The notes beneath the pieces are model-generated. The model was not told where the DNA came from. It did not search any database and saw only the letters and a list, made by a program, of their open reading frames with translations. A DNA stretch of 26,872 bases from Bacillota bacterium (lineage in GTDB: Bacteria; Bacillota; Clostridia; Lachnospirales; Lachnospiraceae), in assembly GCA_023425485.1 (NCBI GenBank), contig JAFACO010000336.1, positions 1-26,872 of the forward strand, given 5' to 3'. Positions 7,122 through 13,778 of this stretch are shown here, piece after piece; position 1 is the first letter of the stretch; every line of letters starts with the position of its first letter. The position numbers and the translations under genes are program-made.

Positions 7122-8051
7122 ATGAGTACAGTTGCAATTATAATGGCAACCTATAATGGTGAAAAGTATATTCGTGAGCAGATAGATTCCATTTTAAATT
7201 CCACCTATCAGGACTTTGAGTTATTCATATATGATGATGGATCCAAGGACGAAACTATGGCAATTTTGAAGGGATATGAAGAAACATATCCGACCAAGCT
7301 GCATGTTTACCAAAATAGAGTGAATTTAGGTGTAACAGCCAATTTCCTTCAAGCGACGTTAAATACTACACTGGATTATATTATGTTCTGTGATCAGGAT
7401 GATGTTTGGAAACCCGATAAAATTGCAAAGACCTTAAAAAGAATAAGGAACCTGGAGACACAACTCGGAAAAGAGCTTCCGTTAGCTGTATTTACAGATA
7501 CGCTGGTAGTTGATAAAGAGCTGAATATTTTGAATAATTCATTCTTCTGTTCCAATCATCTTAATCCTAGGAAGACGGATCTTCCTCATATTCTAATGGA
7601 AAACAAATTAATTGGGTGTACGGTTATGGTAAACAGTGCGTTAAGAAAACAACTGCAAGCTCATCGCCTTCCAACCCTAGCAAGATTTCATGATTGGTGG
7701 ATTGCTATCCTTGCCTCCTCCATGGGTAAGATTGGTTTTCTTAATGAAGGAACCCTATTATATCGTCAGCATGGTGGCAATGTTGTAGGTGGGAACGGCT
7801 TTCTTCCATATGTAAAAAATCGGATAGCAGCCCTGCAAAAACAAAAAACAGCACTTGAGCAACTGTATCGTCAAGCCGCAGAATTTTTAATCATATATGA
7901 GGATGAATTGTCAGAGGAGAAAAAGAAGATATTGCAGTATTTTTGCAACCTAGAGCACGAAGGGTTTATACAAAAGAGAATACACTTAATTAAATATGGT
8001 TTTTTAAAAACCGGCTTAACACGAAACCTAGGATTATTAATAATCATATAA
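7122..8051 (+). CDS. Family 2 glycosyltransferase
   Basis: A 309-residue GT-A fold enzyme. It opens with MSTVAIIMATYNGEKYIREQ. The nucleotide-binding DDGS lies at 38-41, and the metal-binding DQDDVW at about 91-96 fits the canonical DXD site. Later conserved blocks are RFHDWWIAILAS and LLYRQHGGNVVG, usual for rhamnosyl/glucosyl transferases that build cell-wall polysaccharide. I start at 7122, where CGGAG precedes ATG and the conserved domain begins. The 21-codon extension upstream lies in the hairpin and has no ribosome site. With the preceding GT2 it likely works on the same glycan. Donor and acceptor are unknown. Confidence 0.88.
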   Translation: MSTVAIIMATYNGEKYIREQIDSILNSTYQDFELFIYDDGSKDETMAILKGYEETYPTKLHVYQNRVNLGVTANFLQATLNTTLDYIMFCDQDDVWKPDKIAKTLKRIRNLETQLGKELPLAVFTDTLVVDKELNILNNSFFCSNHLNPRKTDLPHILMENKLIGCTVMVNSALRKQLQAHRLPTLARFHDWWIAILASSMGKIGFLNEGTLLYRQHGGNVVGGNGFLPYVKNRIAALQKQKTALEQLYRQAAEFLIIYEDELSEEKKKILQYFCNLEHEGFIQKRIHLIKYGFLKTGLTRNLGLLIII

Positions 8052-8114
8052 AATGTATTTTTATACTGACACTTTAGTGATTTAAACCAATAAAAAAATT
8101 GCACTCTATATCTC

Positions 8115-8143
8115 TTGACAAACACAAATGTAGTTGGTACAAT
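8115..8143 (+). promoter_or_regulatory. SigA-type promoter of ilvN
   Basis: TTGACA (8115-8120), a 17-bp spacer and TACAAT (8138-8143). Transcription would start near 8150, at the small perfect hairpin CAACTT-AAT-AAGTTG (8150-8164). Confidence 0.88.
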
Positions 8144-8177
8144 AACATACAACTTAATAAGTTGATACAGAAGCAGA

Positions 8178-8216
8178 AGCCCCATTACAGAGTGTCCTGT
8201 GGTGCGGGCTATTTTT
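8178..8216 (+). terminator. Terminator-like hairpin in the ilvN leader (attenuator candidate)
   Basis: The left arm 8178-8190 pairs with the right arm 8197-8210, giving 13 pairs, two of them G-U, with one bulged C and the loop AGTGTC. ATTTTT follows. It lies between the promoter and the ilvN ribosome site, so it should stop most transcription unless relieved. The leader is far too short for a T-box, and no ATG lies between the promoter and the hairpin. The mechanism is unknown. Confidence 0.65.
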
Positions 8217-8252
8217 ATAATAACCAACACTATAAAACAGGGAGGAAATGCG

Positions 8253-8759
8253 ATGAAGAGAATGGTATTATCAATTCTGGTAGATAATACAGCAGGCGTA
8301 TTAAGCCGTGTTGCTGGCCTATTCAGTAGAAGAGGCTTTAATATCGATAGCCTTACAGTTGGAGAAACACAGGACCCTGCTATTTCCAGAATGACAGTGT
8401 TAGCACATGGAGATGATCAGGTGCTGGAGCAAATCAGAAAGCAGTTGTTAAAATTGGAAGATGTTTTTGAAATCGTAGAGTTAGCCCCAAGTGAATCTGT
8501 TACTAGGGAACTTATTCTGGTAAAAGTCAGCGCAAATGAGACAGAGCGACAAGGTATTATTTCAATTGCAGATATCTTCAGGGCTAAAATAGTGGATGTG
8601 GCATTGGATTCTCTCATGATAGAACTTACAGGCAGTCAGGAAAAAATCGATGCATTTATAAAACTATTAAACCAATATACCATTAAGGAATTAGTTCGTA
8701 CTGGCATTACTGGCCTTTCCAGAGGTTCTGGTGACATTACGGATTTTATAGAAGACTAG
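8253..8759 (+). CDS. ilvN: Acetolactate synthase small (regulatory) subunit
   Basis: A 168-residue regulatory subunit of acetohydroxyacid synthase, which makes acetolactate and acetohydroxybutyrate for valine, leucine and isoleucine. The N-terminal ACT domain (about 2-75) reads MVLSILVDNTAGVLSRVAGL followed by FSRRGFNIDSLTVG, the site that binds valine in the family. The C-terminal half (about 85-168) is the ALS_ss_C domain, ending RTGITGLSRG. The start at 8253 follows GGGAGG; an 18-codon upstream extension overlaps the attenuator hairpin and is unlikely to be translated. No ilvB lies next to it, so the catalytic subunit must be elsewhere. ilvC follows 131 bp later. Confidence 0.95.
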   Translation: MKRMVLSILVDNTAGVLSRVAGLFSRRGFNIDSLTVGETQDPAISRMTVLAHGDDQVLEQIRKQLLKLEDVFEIVELAPSESVTRELILVKVSANETERQGIISIADIFRAKIVDVALDSLMIELTGSQEKIDAFIKLLNQYTIKELVRTGITGLSRGSGDITDFIED

Positions 8760-8771
8760 AAGAATATTAGA

Positions 8772-8828
8772 TAATTGCAAACTACATAGAGTTTTATACT
8801 ATATATTGAGTTTAGAGTCTTGCAATTA
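8772..8828 (+). other. Stem-loop between ilvN and ilvC
   Basis: TAATTGCAA (8772-8780) is exactly inverted as TTGCAATTA (8820-8828), with AAACT/AGTTT continuing inside. There is no T-run. It may set relative expression of the two cistrons. Confidence 0.45.
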
Positions 8829-8890
8829 ACTATGGATAAAATAATAAAGAGGAGTAATTCTTCTAAAAATAAAGGAGGATATATAGTAGT

Positions 8891-9901
8891 ATGGCTAAAA
8901 TTTATTATCAACAAGATTGCAACCTTTCCTTATTAGAGGGGAAAACCATTGCAGTAATTGGCTATGGCAGCCAAGGACATGCACATGCACTAAACGCAAA
9001 GGAATCTGGTGCTAACGTCATTATAGGTCTATATGAAGGAAGTAAATCCTGGGCAAAGGCTGAAGCAGCTGGCTTTGAAGTATACACGGCAGCAGAAGCA
9101 GCAAAAAAAGCTGACATAATAATGATATTGATTAATGATGAAAAACAAGCTAAACTATATAAGGAATCCATTGCACCTAACCTGGAAGCTGGTAATGCCT
9201 TAATGTTTGCACACGGCTTCAGTATTCATTTTGGACAGATCATTCCTCCAGCAGATGTAGATGTATTGATGATTGCACCAAAGGGACCTGGACATACGGT
9301 AAGAAGCCAGTATCAGGAAGGCCGCGGTGTACCTGCTTTAATTGCAGTTCATCAGAATGCGACAGGAAAAGCTCATGATATCGGTCTTGCTTATGCACTT
9401 GCAATTGGTGGAGCAAGAGCTGGTGTTCTCCAGACAACCTTTAGAGAAGAAACAGAAACCGATTTATTTGGTGAGCAGGCTGTACTTTGTGGTGGTGTTA
9501 CCGCTCTTATGAAGGCTGGTTTTGAAACTTTAGTTGAAGCTGGATACGAGCCGGAGAGTGCTTATTTTGAATGTATTCATGAGATGAAGTTAATTGTAGA
9601 CTTGATCAACGAAAGTGGTTTCGCTGGTATGAGATATTCCATTTCTAATACAGCAGAGTATGGCGATTATATTACAGGTTCAAAGATTATTACAGCAGAG
9701 ACAAAAAAGGCTATGAAGCAAGTACTTACCGATATTCAAGACGGTACCTTTGCTCGTAACTGGTTAACAGAAAACCAGGTTGGCTGTCCTTACTTCAATG
9801 CAAGAAGAAGAATTGAATCACAGCATGAACTAGAAAAGGTTGGTTCAGAACTTCGTAAGATGATGAGCTGGACTAATAAACCAAAGTTAATTAACAACTA
9901 A
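8891..9901 (+). CDS. ilvC: Ketol-acid reductoisomerase (class I)
   Basis: A 336-residue cytoplasmic enzyme that isomerises and reduces acetolactate to dihydroxyisovalerate (and the acetohydroxybutyrate equivalent). The dinucleotide site is GYGSQGHAHA (24-33). The catalytic residues of the family are present: His108, the block KGPGHTVR (131-138), Asp191 and Glu195 for magnesium, and Glu227, Glu231 and Ser252. The length is typical of the short class I form. The cofactor loop reads GLYEGSKSW (46-54), with Tyr where many NADPH enzymes have Arg. AAGGAGG lies 12 bases ahead of ATG, a slightly long spacing. It forms an operon with ilvN. Confidence 0.97.
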   Translation: MAKIYYQQDCNLSLLEGKTIAVIGYGSQGHAHALNAKESGANVIIGLYEGSKSWAKAEAAGFEVYTAAEAAKKADIIMILINDEKQAKLYKESIAPNLEAGNALMFAHGFSIHFGQIIPPADVDVLMIAPKGPGHTVRSQYQEGRGVPALIAVHQNATGKAHDIGLAYALAIGGARAGVLQTTFREETETDLFGEQAVLCGGVTALMKAGFETLVEAGYEPESAYFECIHEMKLIVDLINESGFAGMRYSISNTAEYGDYITGSKIITAETKKAMKQVLTDIQDGTFARNWLTENQVGCPYFNARRRIESQHELEKVGSELRKMMSWTNKPKLINN

Positions 9902-9902
9902 T

Positions 9903-10114
9903 AAAAGAGGTCTTATAAAAGATGATTAAATAAGGAAAGAATAAATAATAAACACAATACACATTAAGAAGGACATTTGAGGATTTAACAGGTCGATTAC
10001 GAATTTATATTTAGTGGTCGGTCTGCTAAATCAATCATTTGTTACTTTTATTGTGTGTCTGTGGATATTATTATTGTTCTTTCCTTTTTGTTGTCCTTTT
10101 ATAAGACCTTTTTC
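9903..10114 (+). terminator. ~210-nt nested fold-back ending in a T-run, after ilvC
   Basis: Four inverted blocks are nested in order: 9909-9921 with 10096-10108 (13 bp, exact), 9934-9941 with 10077-10084 (8 bp), 9952-9959 with 10049-10056 (8 bp), and 9982-9991 with 10023-10032 (9 of 10). Five Ts follow the outer right arm, so it can act as a terminator for ilvNC. The overall length is more like a miniature inverted-repeat element than an ordinary terminator. Confidence 0.75.
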
Positions 10115-10363
10115 TTTGTTTGCGAGGCCTTAACTATTGTAAATGAGGTTTAACTAGTATAATCTTTAAAGGAGGAAAGATATGTAGGAAAAAGAGGAAA
10201 GGTTATATTACAAAACTAGGTATGATGAAAGGAAAGTGTGAAAATTCTACTTTTCGTAATATGGAGGTTAGGTTGAAAAGAAAAGAATTTTTGAACCGAC
10301 AAAAAGCAGGATTGTGCTTTTTGATTATTATTAGCGCTGCCTGATAGCAGCAGGGAGGTTGTT
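10115..10363 (+). promoter_or_regulatory. Leader region of the HAD/ABC-F pair, with start-stop site
   Basis: A possible promoter is TTGTAA (10137-10142), 15 bp, TATAAT (10158-10163). It is followed by the strong ribosome site AAAGGAGG (10168-10175) and an ATG directly followed by TAG (10182-10187). An unassigned 40-codon frame (10222-10344) with a weak ribosome site then ends 20 bases before the HAD start. The hairpin CAAAAAGCA/TGCTTTTTG lies at 10300-10323 and GCTGC/GCAGC just before the HAD ribosome site. Confidence 0.4.
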
Positions 10364-10969
10364 ATGATAAATACGATTATATTTGATATAGGTAACGTAC
10401 TGGTACAGTTTAGATGGAAGGAATATTTAATTGATTGCGGTTATGATGAGGAAACAATAGAGAAAATTGGACGTGCTACTGTTAAAACTGATTTATGGAA
10501 GGAGTGGGACCGAGGTGTAATAGAGGAAGATGAAATGATTCGCCTTTGTTGTGCACAAGATCCCACTATGGAACAAGGAATACGCGCATTGTTTCATGCA
10601 CCAGAGAAATTGATTGAGGTATATCACTATTCTACCGAGTTAGTGAAACAGTTAAAAGCAAATGGATACCAGGTATATTTATTATCCAATTATTCTAAGA
10701 ATCATTTTGAGATTGATAAGGAATACTTTGATTTTATGTCACATGTGGACGGAGGTATTATATCCTATGAAATAAAGCATGTGAAGCCGGAACCAGAGAT
10801 ATATGAAGCCCTTATTGCAAAATATAAGTTTAATCCGGAGGAGGCTGTATTTCTCGATGATTTAACAGAGAATTTAAAAGGTGCAGCTGACTTTGGTATT
10901 CATACGATATTAGTGCGCTCCTATGAGCAGATACTGGAGGACCTTAGAGGTCTTGGTGTAAAGATATAG
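10364..10969 (+). CDS. HAD-superfamily hydrolase, subfamily IA (YihX-like)
   Basis: A 201-residue cytoplasmic phosphatase-type protein. Motif I is FDIGNVLV (7-14) with Asp8 as nucleophile; the usual second Asp is Gly, as in the YihX and epoxide-hydrolase-N branch. Motif II is LLSNYS (106-111), motif III is HVKPEPEIY (139-147) with Lys141, and motif IV is FLDD (163-166). The helical cap lies at about 18-85. The probable substrate is a small phosphorylated metabolite such as a sugar phosphate, though loss of the second Asp leaves this uncertain. GGGAGG precedes the ATG. The ABC-F gene follows 16 bp downstream and is likely co-transcribed. Confidence 0.9.
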   Translation: MINTIIFDIGNVLVQFRWKEYLIDCGYDEETIEKIGRATVKTDLWKEWDRGVIEEDEMIRLCCAQDPTMEQGIRALFHAPEKLIEVYHYSTELVKQLKANGYQVYLLSNYSKNHFEIDKEYFDFMSHVDGGIISYEIKHVKPEPEIYEALIAKYKFNPEEAVFLDDLTENLKGAADFGIHTILVRSYEQILEDLRGLGVKI

Positions 10970-10985
10970 AACGGAGGTGACTTTC

Positions 10986-12629
10986 ATGTCACAGATCCTT
11001 GTAAGGGATTTAACCTTTAGTTATGATACAGCATATGATAATATTTTCGAGCATGTTAGCTTCTTAATTGATACAGACTGGAGACTCGGATTTATTGGCA
11101 GAAATGGTAAGGGTAAAACAACACTATTAAAGTTATTACTTGGTAAATATGAATATCAGGGGAGTATAACTGCTACAGTTAATTTTGATTATTTTCCATT
11201 TGAGGTTGCTAACACTGAAAAATCAACCCTGCAGATAATGAAAGATATTATTGCGCCTTATTCTGTATGGGAAGCAGAGATGGAACAGTGTATTAAAGAG
11301 CAGGAAAAAATTATTGAGTTACGAGATATATCTGAATTACAGGAAGCAAATAAAACAAATACTGATATAGCATTACAAGAAGTGATGGAGCGTTACGGAC
11401 AGTTGCTTGATCTGTATCAGGCGCATGACGGATATCAGATAGAGGAATTAATTGAAAAGGAACTTGCGAAACTTAAGGTAGATGCATCTGTTTTGGTAAG
11501 ACCATTTATGACCCTTAGTTTTGGAGAACGTACCAAGGTAATGCTTGTAGCATTGTTCTTAAAAAAGAATAATTTCTTGTTGATTGACGAACCCACCAAT
11601 CATCTGGATCGTCAGGGAAGGGAGACTTTAGCGGAATATCTTAAGTCAAAGAAGGGTTTTATTCTAGTGTCCCATGATAGAGCCTTTTTAGATGCCTGCA
11701 TAGATCACGTAATTTCCATTAACCGAGCAGATATCGAGATTGTTAAAGGTAATTATTCTTCTTGGCGGGAAAACAGAGATCTGCAGGATCAATATGAACT
11801 GGATAAAAATGAACAGTTAAAGAAAGACATTAGTGTACTCTCTGAAGCAGCAAAACGGATGGCAGGTTGGTCAGATCAGATTGAGGCTTCAAAAATTGGT
11901 GCACATGTAGGGGATAGAGGCTTTGTTGGACATAAATCAGCAAAGATGATGAAACGTGCAAAAGCAGTTGAGCGGAGAAAGATAGATGCTATCGAGGAAA
12001 AGAAAGGATTGCTAAAAAACCTGGAACAGTCTGTCCCACTTAAATTAAACATTCTGCCTTTCCCCAAAAAACGTTTAATAGAAGCAGAAGACATAAGTCT
12101 GTTTTACGCAGAAAGGGAAATTGCTGCCAATATTAATTTTCTACTTGAAGGCGGAGATAGGATAGCAATCGAAGGCAGAAATGGCAGTGGGAAAACCACC
12201 TTATTTAAATTACTATTTGGTGAGCAGGTAAATTATAAAGGACGTTATCACGTAGCTCAAGGTCTTAAGATTTCTTATGTATCTCAAGATACCACAGGTC
12301 TACAGGGTAATCTGAAAGAATATGCACTTAATCAAGGAATTGATGAAACTATTTTCAAAACTGTACTTAGGCAATTAGATTTTGACCGAAATCAGTTTGA
12401 AAAGGATATTAGTGAGTTTAGTGCTGGTCAAAAGAAGAAGGTATTGCTTGCGAAAAGCTTATCCGAATCAGCTCATATTTTTCTATGGGATGAACCACTA
12501 AATTATATTGACGTATTTTCCAGACTTCAGATTGAGGAATTAATTCTTAAATATCAGGCCACAATGATATTTATTGAACATGATAAATTGTTTCAAGAAA
12601 AGATAGCTACAAAGGTAGTTCGATTGTAA
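10986..12629 (+). CDS. ABC-F ATPase, Lsa/CplR-like ribosomal protection type
   Basis: A 547-residue soluble protein with two ABC domains and no membrane segments. Domain 1 has Walker A GRNGKGKTT (38-46), the signature LSFGERTKVML and Walker B FLLIDEPTNHLD. Domain 2 has GRNGSGKTT, FSAGQKKKVLLAKSL and IFLWDEPLNYID. The opening TDWRLGFIGRNGKGKTTLLK and the tract YQGSITATVNFDYFP strongly resemble the Lsa group, whose members bind the ribosome and displace lincosamides, pleuromutilins and streptogramin A. The interdomain linker (about 255-380) carries KMMKRAKAVERRK. The start is ATG 10986, since a GTG nine bases earlier lies inside the ribosome site. Resistance is an inference from similarity; some relatives are not resistance genes. 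Confidence 0.85.
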   Translation: MSQILVRDLTFSYDTAYDNIFEHVSFLIDTDWRLGFIGRNGKGKTTLLKLLLGKYEYQGSITATVNFDYFPFEVANTEKSTLQIMKDIIAPYSVWEAEMEQCIKEQEKIIELRDISELQEANKTNTDIALQEVMERYGQLLDLYQAHDGYQIEELIEKELAKLKVDASVLVRPFMTLSFGERTKVMLVALFLKKNNFLLIDEPTNHLDRQGRETLAEYLKSKKGFILVSHDRAFLDACIDHVISINRADIEIVKGNYSSWRENRDLQDQYELDKNEQLKKDISVLSEAAKRMAGWSDQIEASKIGAHVGDRGFVGHKSAKMMKRAKAVERRKIDAIEEKKGLLKNLEQSVPLKLNILPFPKKRLIEAEDISLFYAEREIAANINFLLEGGDRIAIEGRNGSGKTTLFKLLFGEQVNYKGRYHVAQGLKISYVSQDTTGLQGNLKEYALNQGIDETIFKTVLRQLDFDRNQFEKDISEFSAGQKKKVLLAKSLSESAHIFLWDEPLNYIDVFSRLQIEELILKYQATMIFIEHDKLFQEKIATKVVRL

Positions 12630-12638
12630 TAGGAAAGA

Positions 12639-12827
12639 CATAATATGCATTAGAAAGCAAGCTTTCTCCTGACTTGCTAAGAATACAACAGGTTAGCCAT
12701 AAGCTCGATTTCGCTTTGCTCATCTCACTTAGGCAGAGCGCCTTACACGATTAGGATACAATATGCATTAGAAAGCAAGCTTTCTCCTGCATATTGTATC
12801 CTAATAGCGCATGGCTAACCTGTTGTA
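12639..12827. repeat. Composite nested palindrome, copy C
   Basis: The outer arms TACAACAGGTTAGCCAT (12684-12700) and its exact complement (12811-12827) enclose an inner pair ATTAGGATACAATATGCA (12750-12767) and its exact complement (12788-12805), with GAAAGCAAGCTTTC (12771-12784) at the centre. A 30-bp stretch at 12760-12789 is repeated exactly at 12642-12671, ahead of the outer arm. Between the outer and inner left arms lies AAGC-TC-GA...TCGCTT, shared with copies A and B. It starts 10 bp after the ABC-F stop. There is no transposase and no T-run. Confidence 0.9.
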
Positions 12828-12864
12828 AAAATTCTGTTAATTTTAGAAATATTTGAGAATATAT

Positions 12865-12894
12865 GTGACAAAACGCGTCATAGTGTGATATAAT
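12865..12894 (+). promoter_or_regulatory. Promoter of the 72-residue small gene
   Basis: GTGACA (12865-12870), an 18-bp spacer and an extended -10 TGA-TATAAT (12886-12894). It would give a leader of about 200 nt before the small gene at 13102. Confidence 0.75.
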
Positions 12895-12920
12895 TCAGTT
12901 AAATAAGATACTTTTAGATA

Positions 12921-12953
12921 AGGAATAGGGAGATATATTCCTGTTTTCTTTTT
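12921..12953 (+). terminator. Weak terminator-like hairpin at the leader start
   Basis: AGGAATA and TATTCCT pair around GGGAGATA and are followed by GTTTTCTTTTT, about 20 nt after the predicted start of transcription. It could be an early attenuator or end a very short RNA. The stem is AT-rich and weak. Confidence 0.35.
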
Positions 12954-13101
12954 ATTGAGTAAATGGATGTAGGATTGTCCATTGAATGAAAAAAGAGGGG
13001 GCATCTAATACTATAATAAGACGGAAAACTAATATAAAAGATACGATGGTTTAGTTACTTTACTTAGAATAATCATTATGATTACGAGAAAGAGGTTAAC
13101 T

Positions 13102-13320
13102 ATGAAGACTTGGAAAATATTAGTTTGTTTAGAAGTAGAATGGAGAATACTGCGCTATTATAGAAAGTTAATGAATTTATTAATTAAAAGGAGGTTGCAT
13201 TTGTCATCACCTCCGTTATGCTTTTTAAGTAAAAAGATGGATAAGCATGGTATTCTAATATCTTCCCTTAAGATGAGATATGAGAATATGACTGGAAAGA
13301 TTGTTGTATTTTATCCATAA
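13102..13320 (+). CDS. Small basic protein of unknown function
   Basis: A 72-residue protein (MKTWKILVCLEVEWRILRYY...) rich in Lys, Arg and Leu, with an amphipathic helical first half and no signal peptide. I do not recognise a named family. The segment CFLSKKMDKHG faintly resembles the LSQELD motif of Spo0E-like phosphatases, but the match is too weak to claim. The chosen ATG has AGAGGT at 13091-13096. An upstream in-frame ATG at 13078 has no ribosome site. A promoter (12865-12894) and a strong terminator (13323-13366) frame it, which argues that it is a real gene. A second ribosome site with an in-frame TTG (13201) lies inside it. Confidence 0.6.
   Translation: MKTWKILVCLEVEWRILRYYRKLMNLLIKRRLHLSSPPLCFLSKKMDKHGILISSLKMRYENMTGKIVVFYP
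13186..13214 (+). promoter_or_regulatory. Internal ribosome site with facing anti-SD
   Basis: AAAAGGAGGT (13186-13195) lies inside the small gene, six bases before an in-frame TTG at 13201. ACCTCC at 13209-13214 is complementary to GGAGGT and could fold over it. It might produce a 40-residue shorter product, or be chance. Confidence 0.35.
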
Positions 13321-13322
13321 AA

Positions 13323-13366
13323 TAAGCTGCAAATTACTCAAATTAATGAGTGGTTTGCAGCTTTTT
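13323..13366. terminator. Bidirectional terminator between convergent small genes
   Basis: AAGCTGCAAATTACTCA pairs with TGAGTGGTTTGCAGCTT (two G-U pairs) around a short AT loop and is followed by TTTTT on the plus strand. On the minus strand the exit is TTATTTTA. It separates the 72-residue gene from the 41-residue minus-strand gene. Confidence 0.85.
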
Positions 13367-13378
13367 CAGTAATAAAAA

Positions 13379-13504
13379 CTATTTTTTCTTAGCTTTTTTG
13401 ATGACCTCTGGCTCCTGCATCATTGGTTTTAAGGATGGTAATGCAGTACTGATATCGGTCTTTTTCTTTTTCTTCACTTCTTTTTTTATGTCTCTGTTCG
13501 CCAT
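13379..13504 (-). CDS. Lysine-rich 41-residue small protein
   Basis: A 41-codon gene on the minus strand. The product starts MANRDIKKEVKKKKKTD and ends EPEVIKKAKKK, with a neutral middle (ISTALPSLKPMMQ). It is very basic at both ends, cytoplasmic and without membrane segments, so binding to nucleic acid or the ribosome is plausible but unproven. AGGAG lies at a normal distance before ATG, and a promoter (TGGACG, 17 bp, TATAAT) sits further upstream. I believe similar short KKEVKKKKK proteins occur in other Lachnospiraceae, but from memory only. It is divergent from the large activase gene. Its size hides it from a 60-residue cutoff. Confidence 0.7.
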   Translation of the reverse strand: MANRDIKKEVKKKKKTDISTALPSLKPMMQEPEVIKKAKKK

Positions 13505-13543
13505 TGAAATCACTCCTTCAAAATAATATTTGAACTAACTTAT

Positions 13544-13572
13544 ATTATAATGACTTAAGTGGAATTCGTCCA
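13544..13572 (-). promoter_or_regulatory. Promoter of the 41-residue gene
   Basis: Read on the minus strand: TGGACG (13572-13567), 17 bp, TATAAT (13549-13544). The -35 matches four of six consensus bases. Confidence 0.6.
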
Positions 13573-13603
13573 GTAAAACTTGAGGAATCCAAGCAGGAAT
13601 TGT

Positions 13604-13750
13604 TATTTGTAACAGGGTTGAAAAGGTTGAGGGTAGGGGTTAGTACAACCCTCATGAATTACAAATCCAATGAATGATTTTGTGTTTACAGTTAATAATA
13701 CATAAGTATACAAAACAATTGACTTTTTATAAGTATCAGTCAATGTATTA
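13604..13750 (+). promoter_or_regulatory. Upstream region of the activase gene
   Basis: The stretch is G-rich on the plus strand, with the inverted pair TGAGGGT...ACCCTCA near 13628-13654. A candidate promoter is TTTACA (13685-13690), 16 bp, TATACA (13707-13712). ATTGACT (13718-13724) and AGTCAAT (13738-13744) are inverted across 13 bp, downstream of that promoter and ahead of the ribosome site, where a regulator could bind. Confidence 0.45.
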
Positions 13751-13778
13751 GAACTTATGGAATTGGAGTGATTGTAGA

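Noticed and set aside
8199..8252. Longer IlvN N-terminus
   Set aside because: The extension overlaps the leader hairpin. GGGAGG and the ACT domain start fit the ATG at 8253.
8115..8252. T-box controlling ilvN
   Set aside because: The leader before the terminator is only about 30 nt, with no specifier stem and no GGTGGTACCGCG-type sequence.
10222..10344. 40-codon frame as a firm gene
   Set aside because: It has a weak ribosome site, low complexity and overlaps a hairpin. It is reported only as part of the leader.
10977..10985. GTG start of the ABC-F gene
   Set aside because: The GTG is part of the GGAGGTG ribosome site. The ATG at 10986 is correctly spaced.
12639..12827. Insertion sequence
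   Set aside because: There is no transposase frame and no flanking target duplication that I could see. It is better described as a non-coding palindromic repeat.
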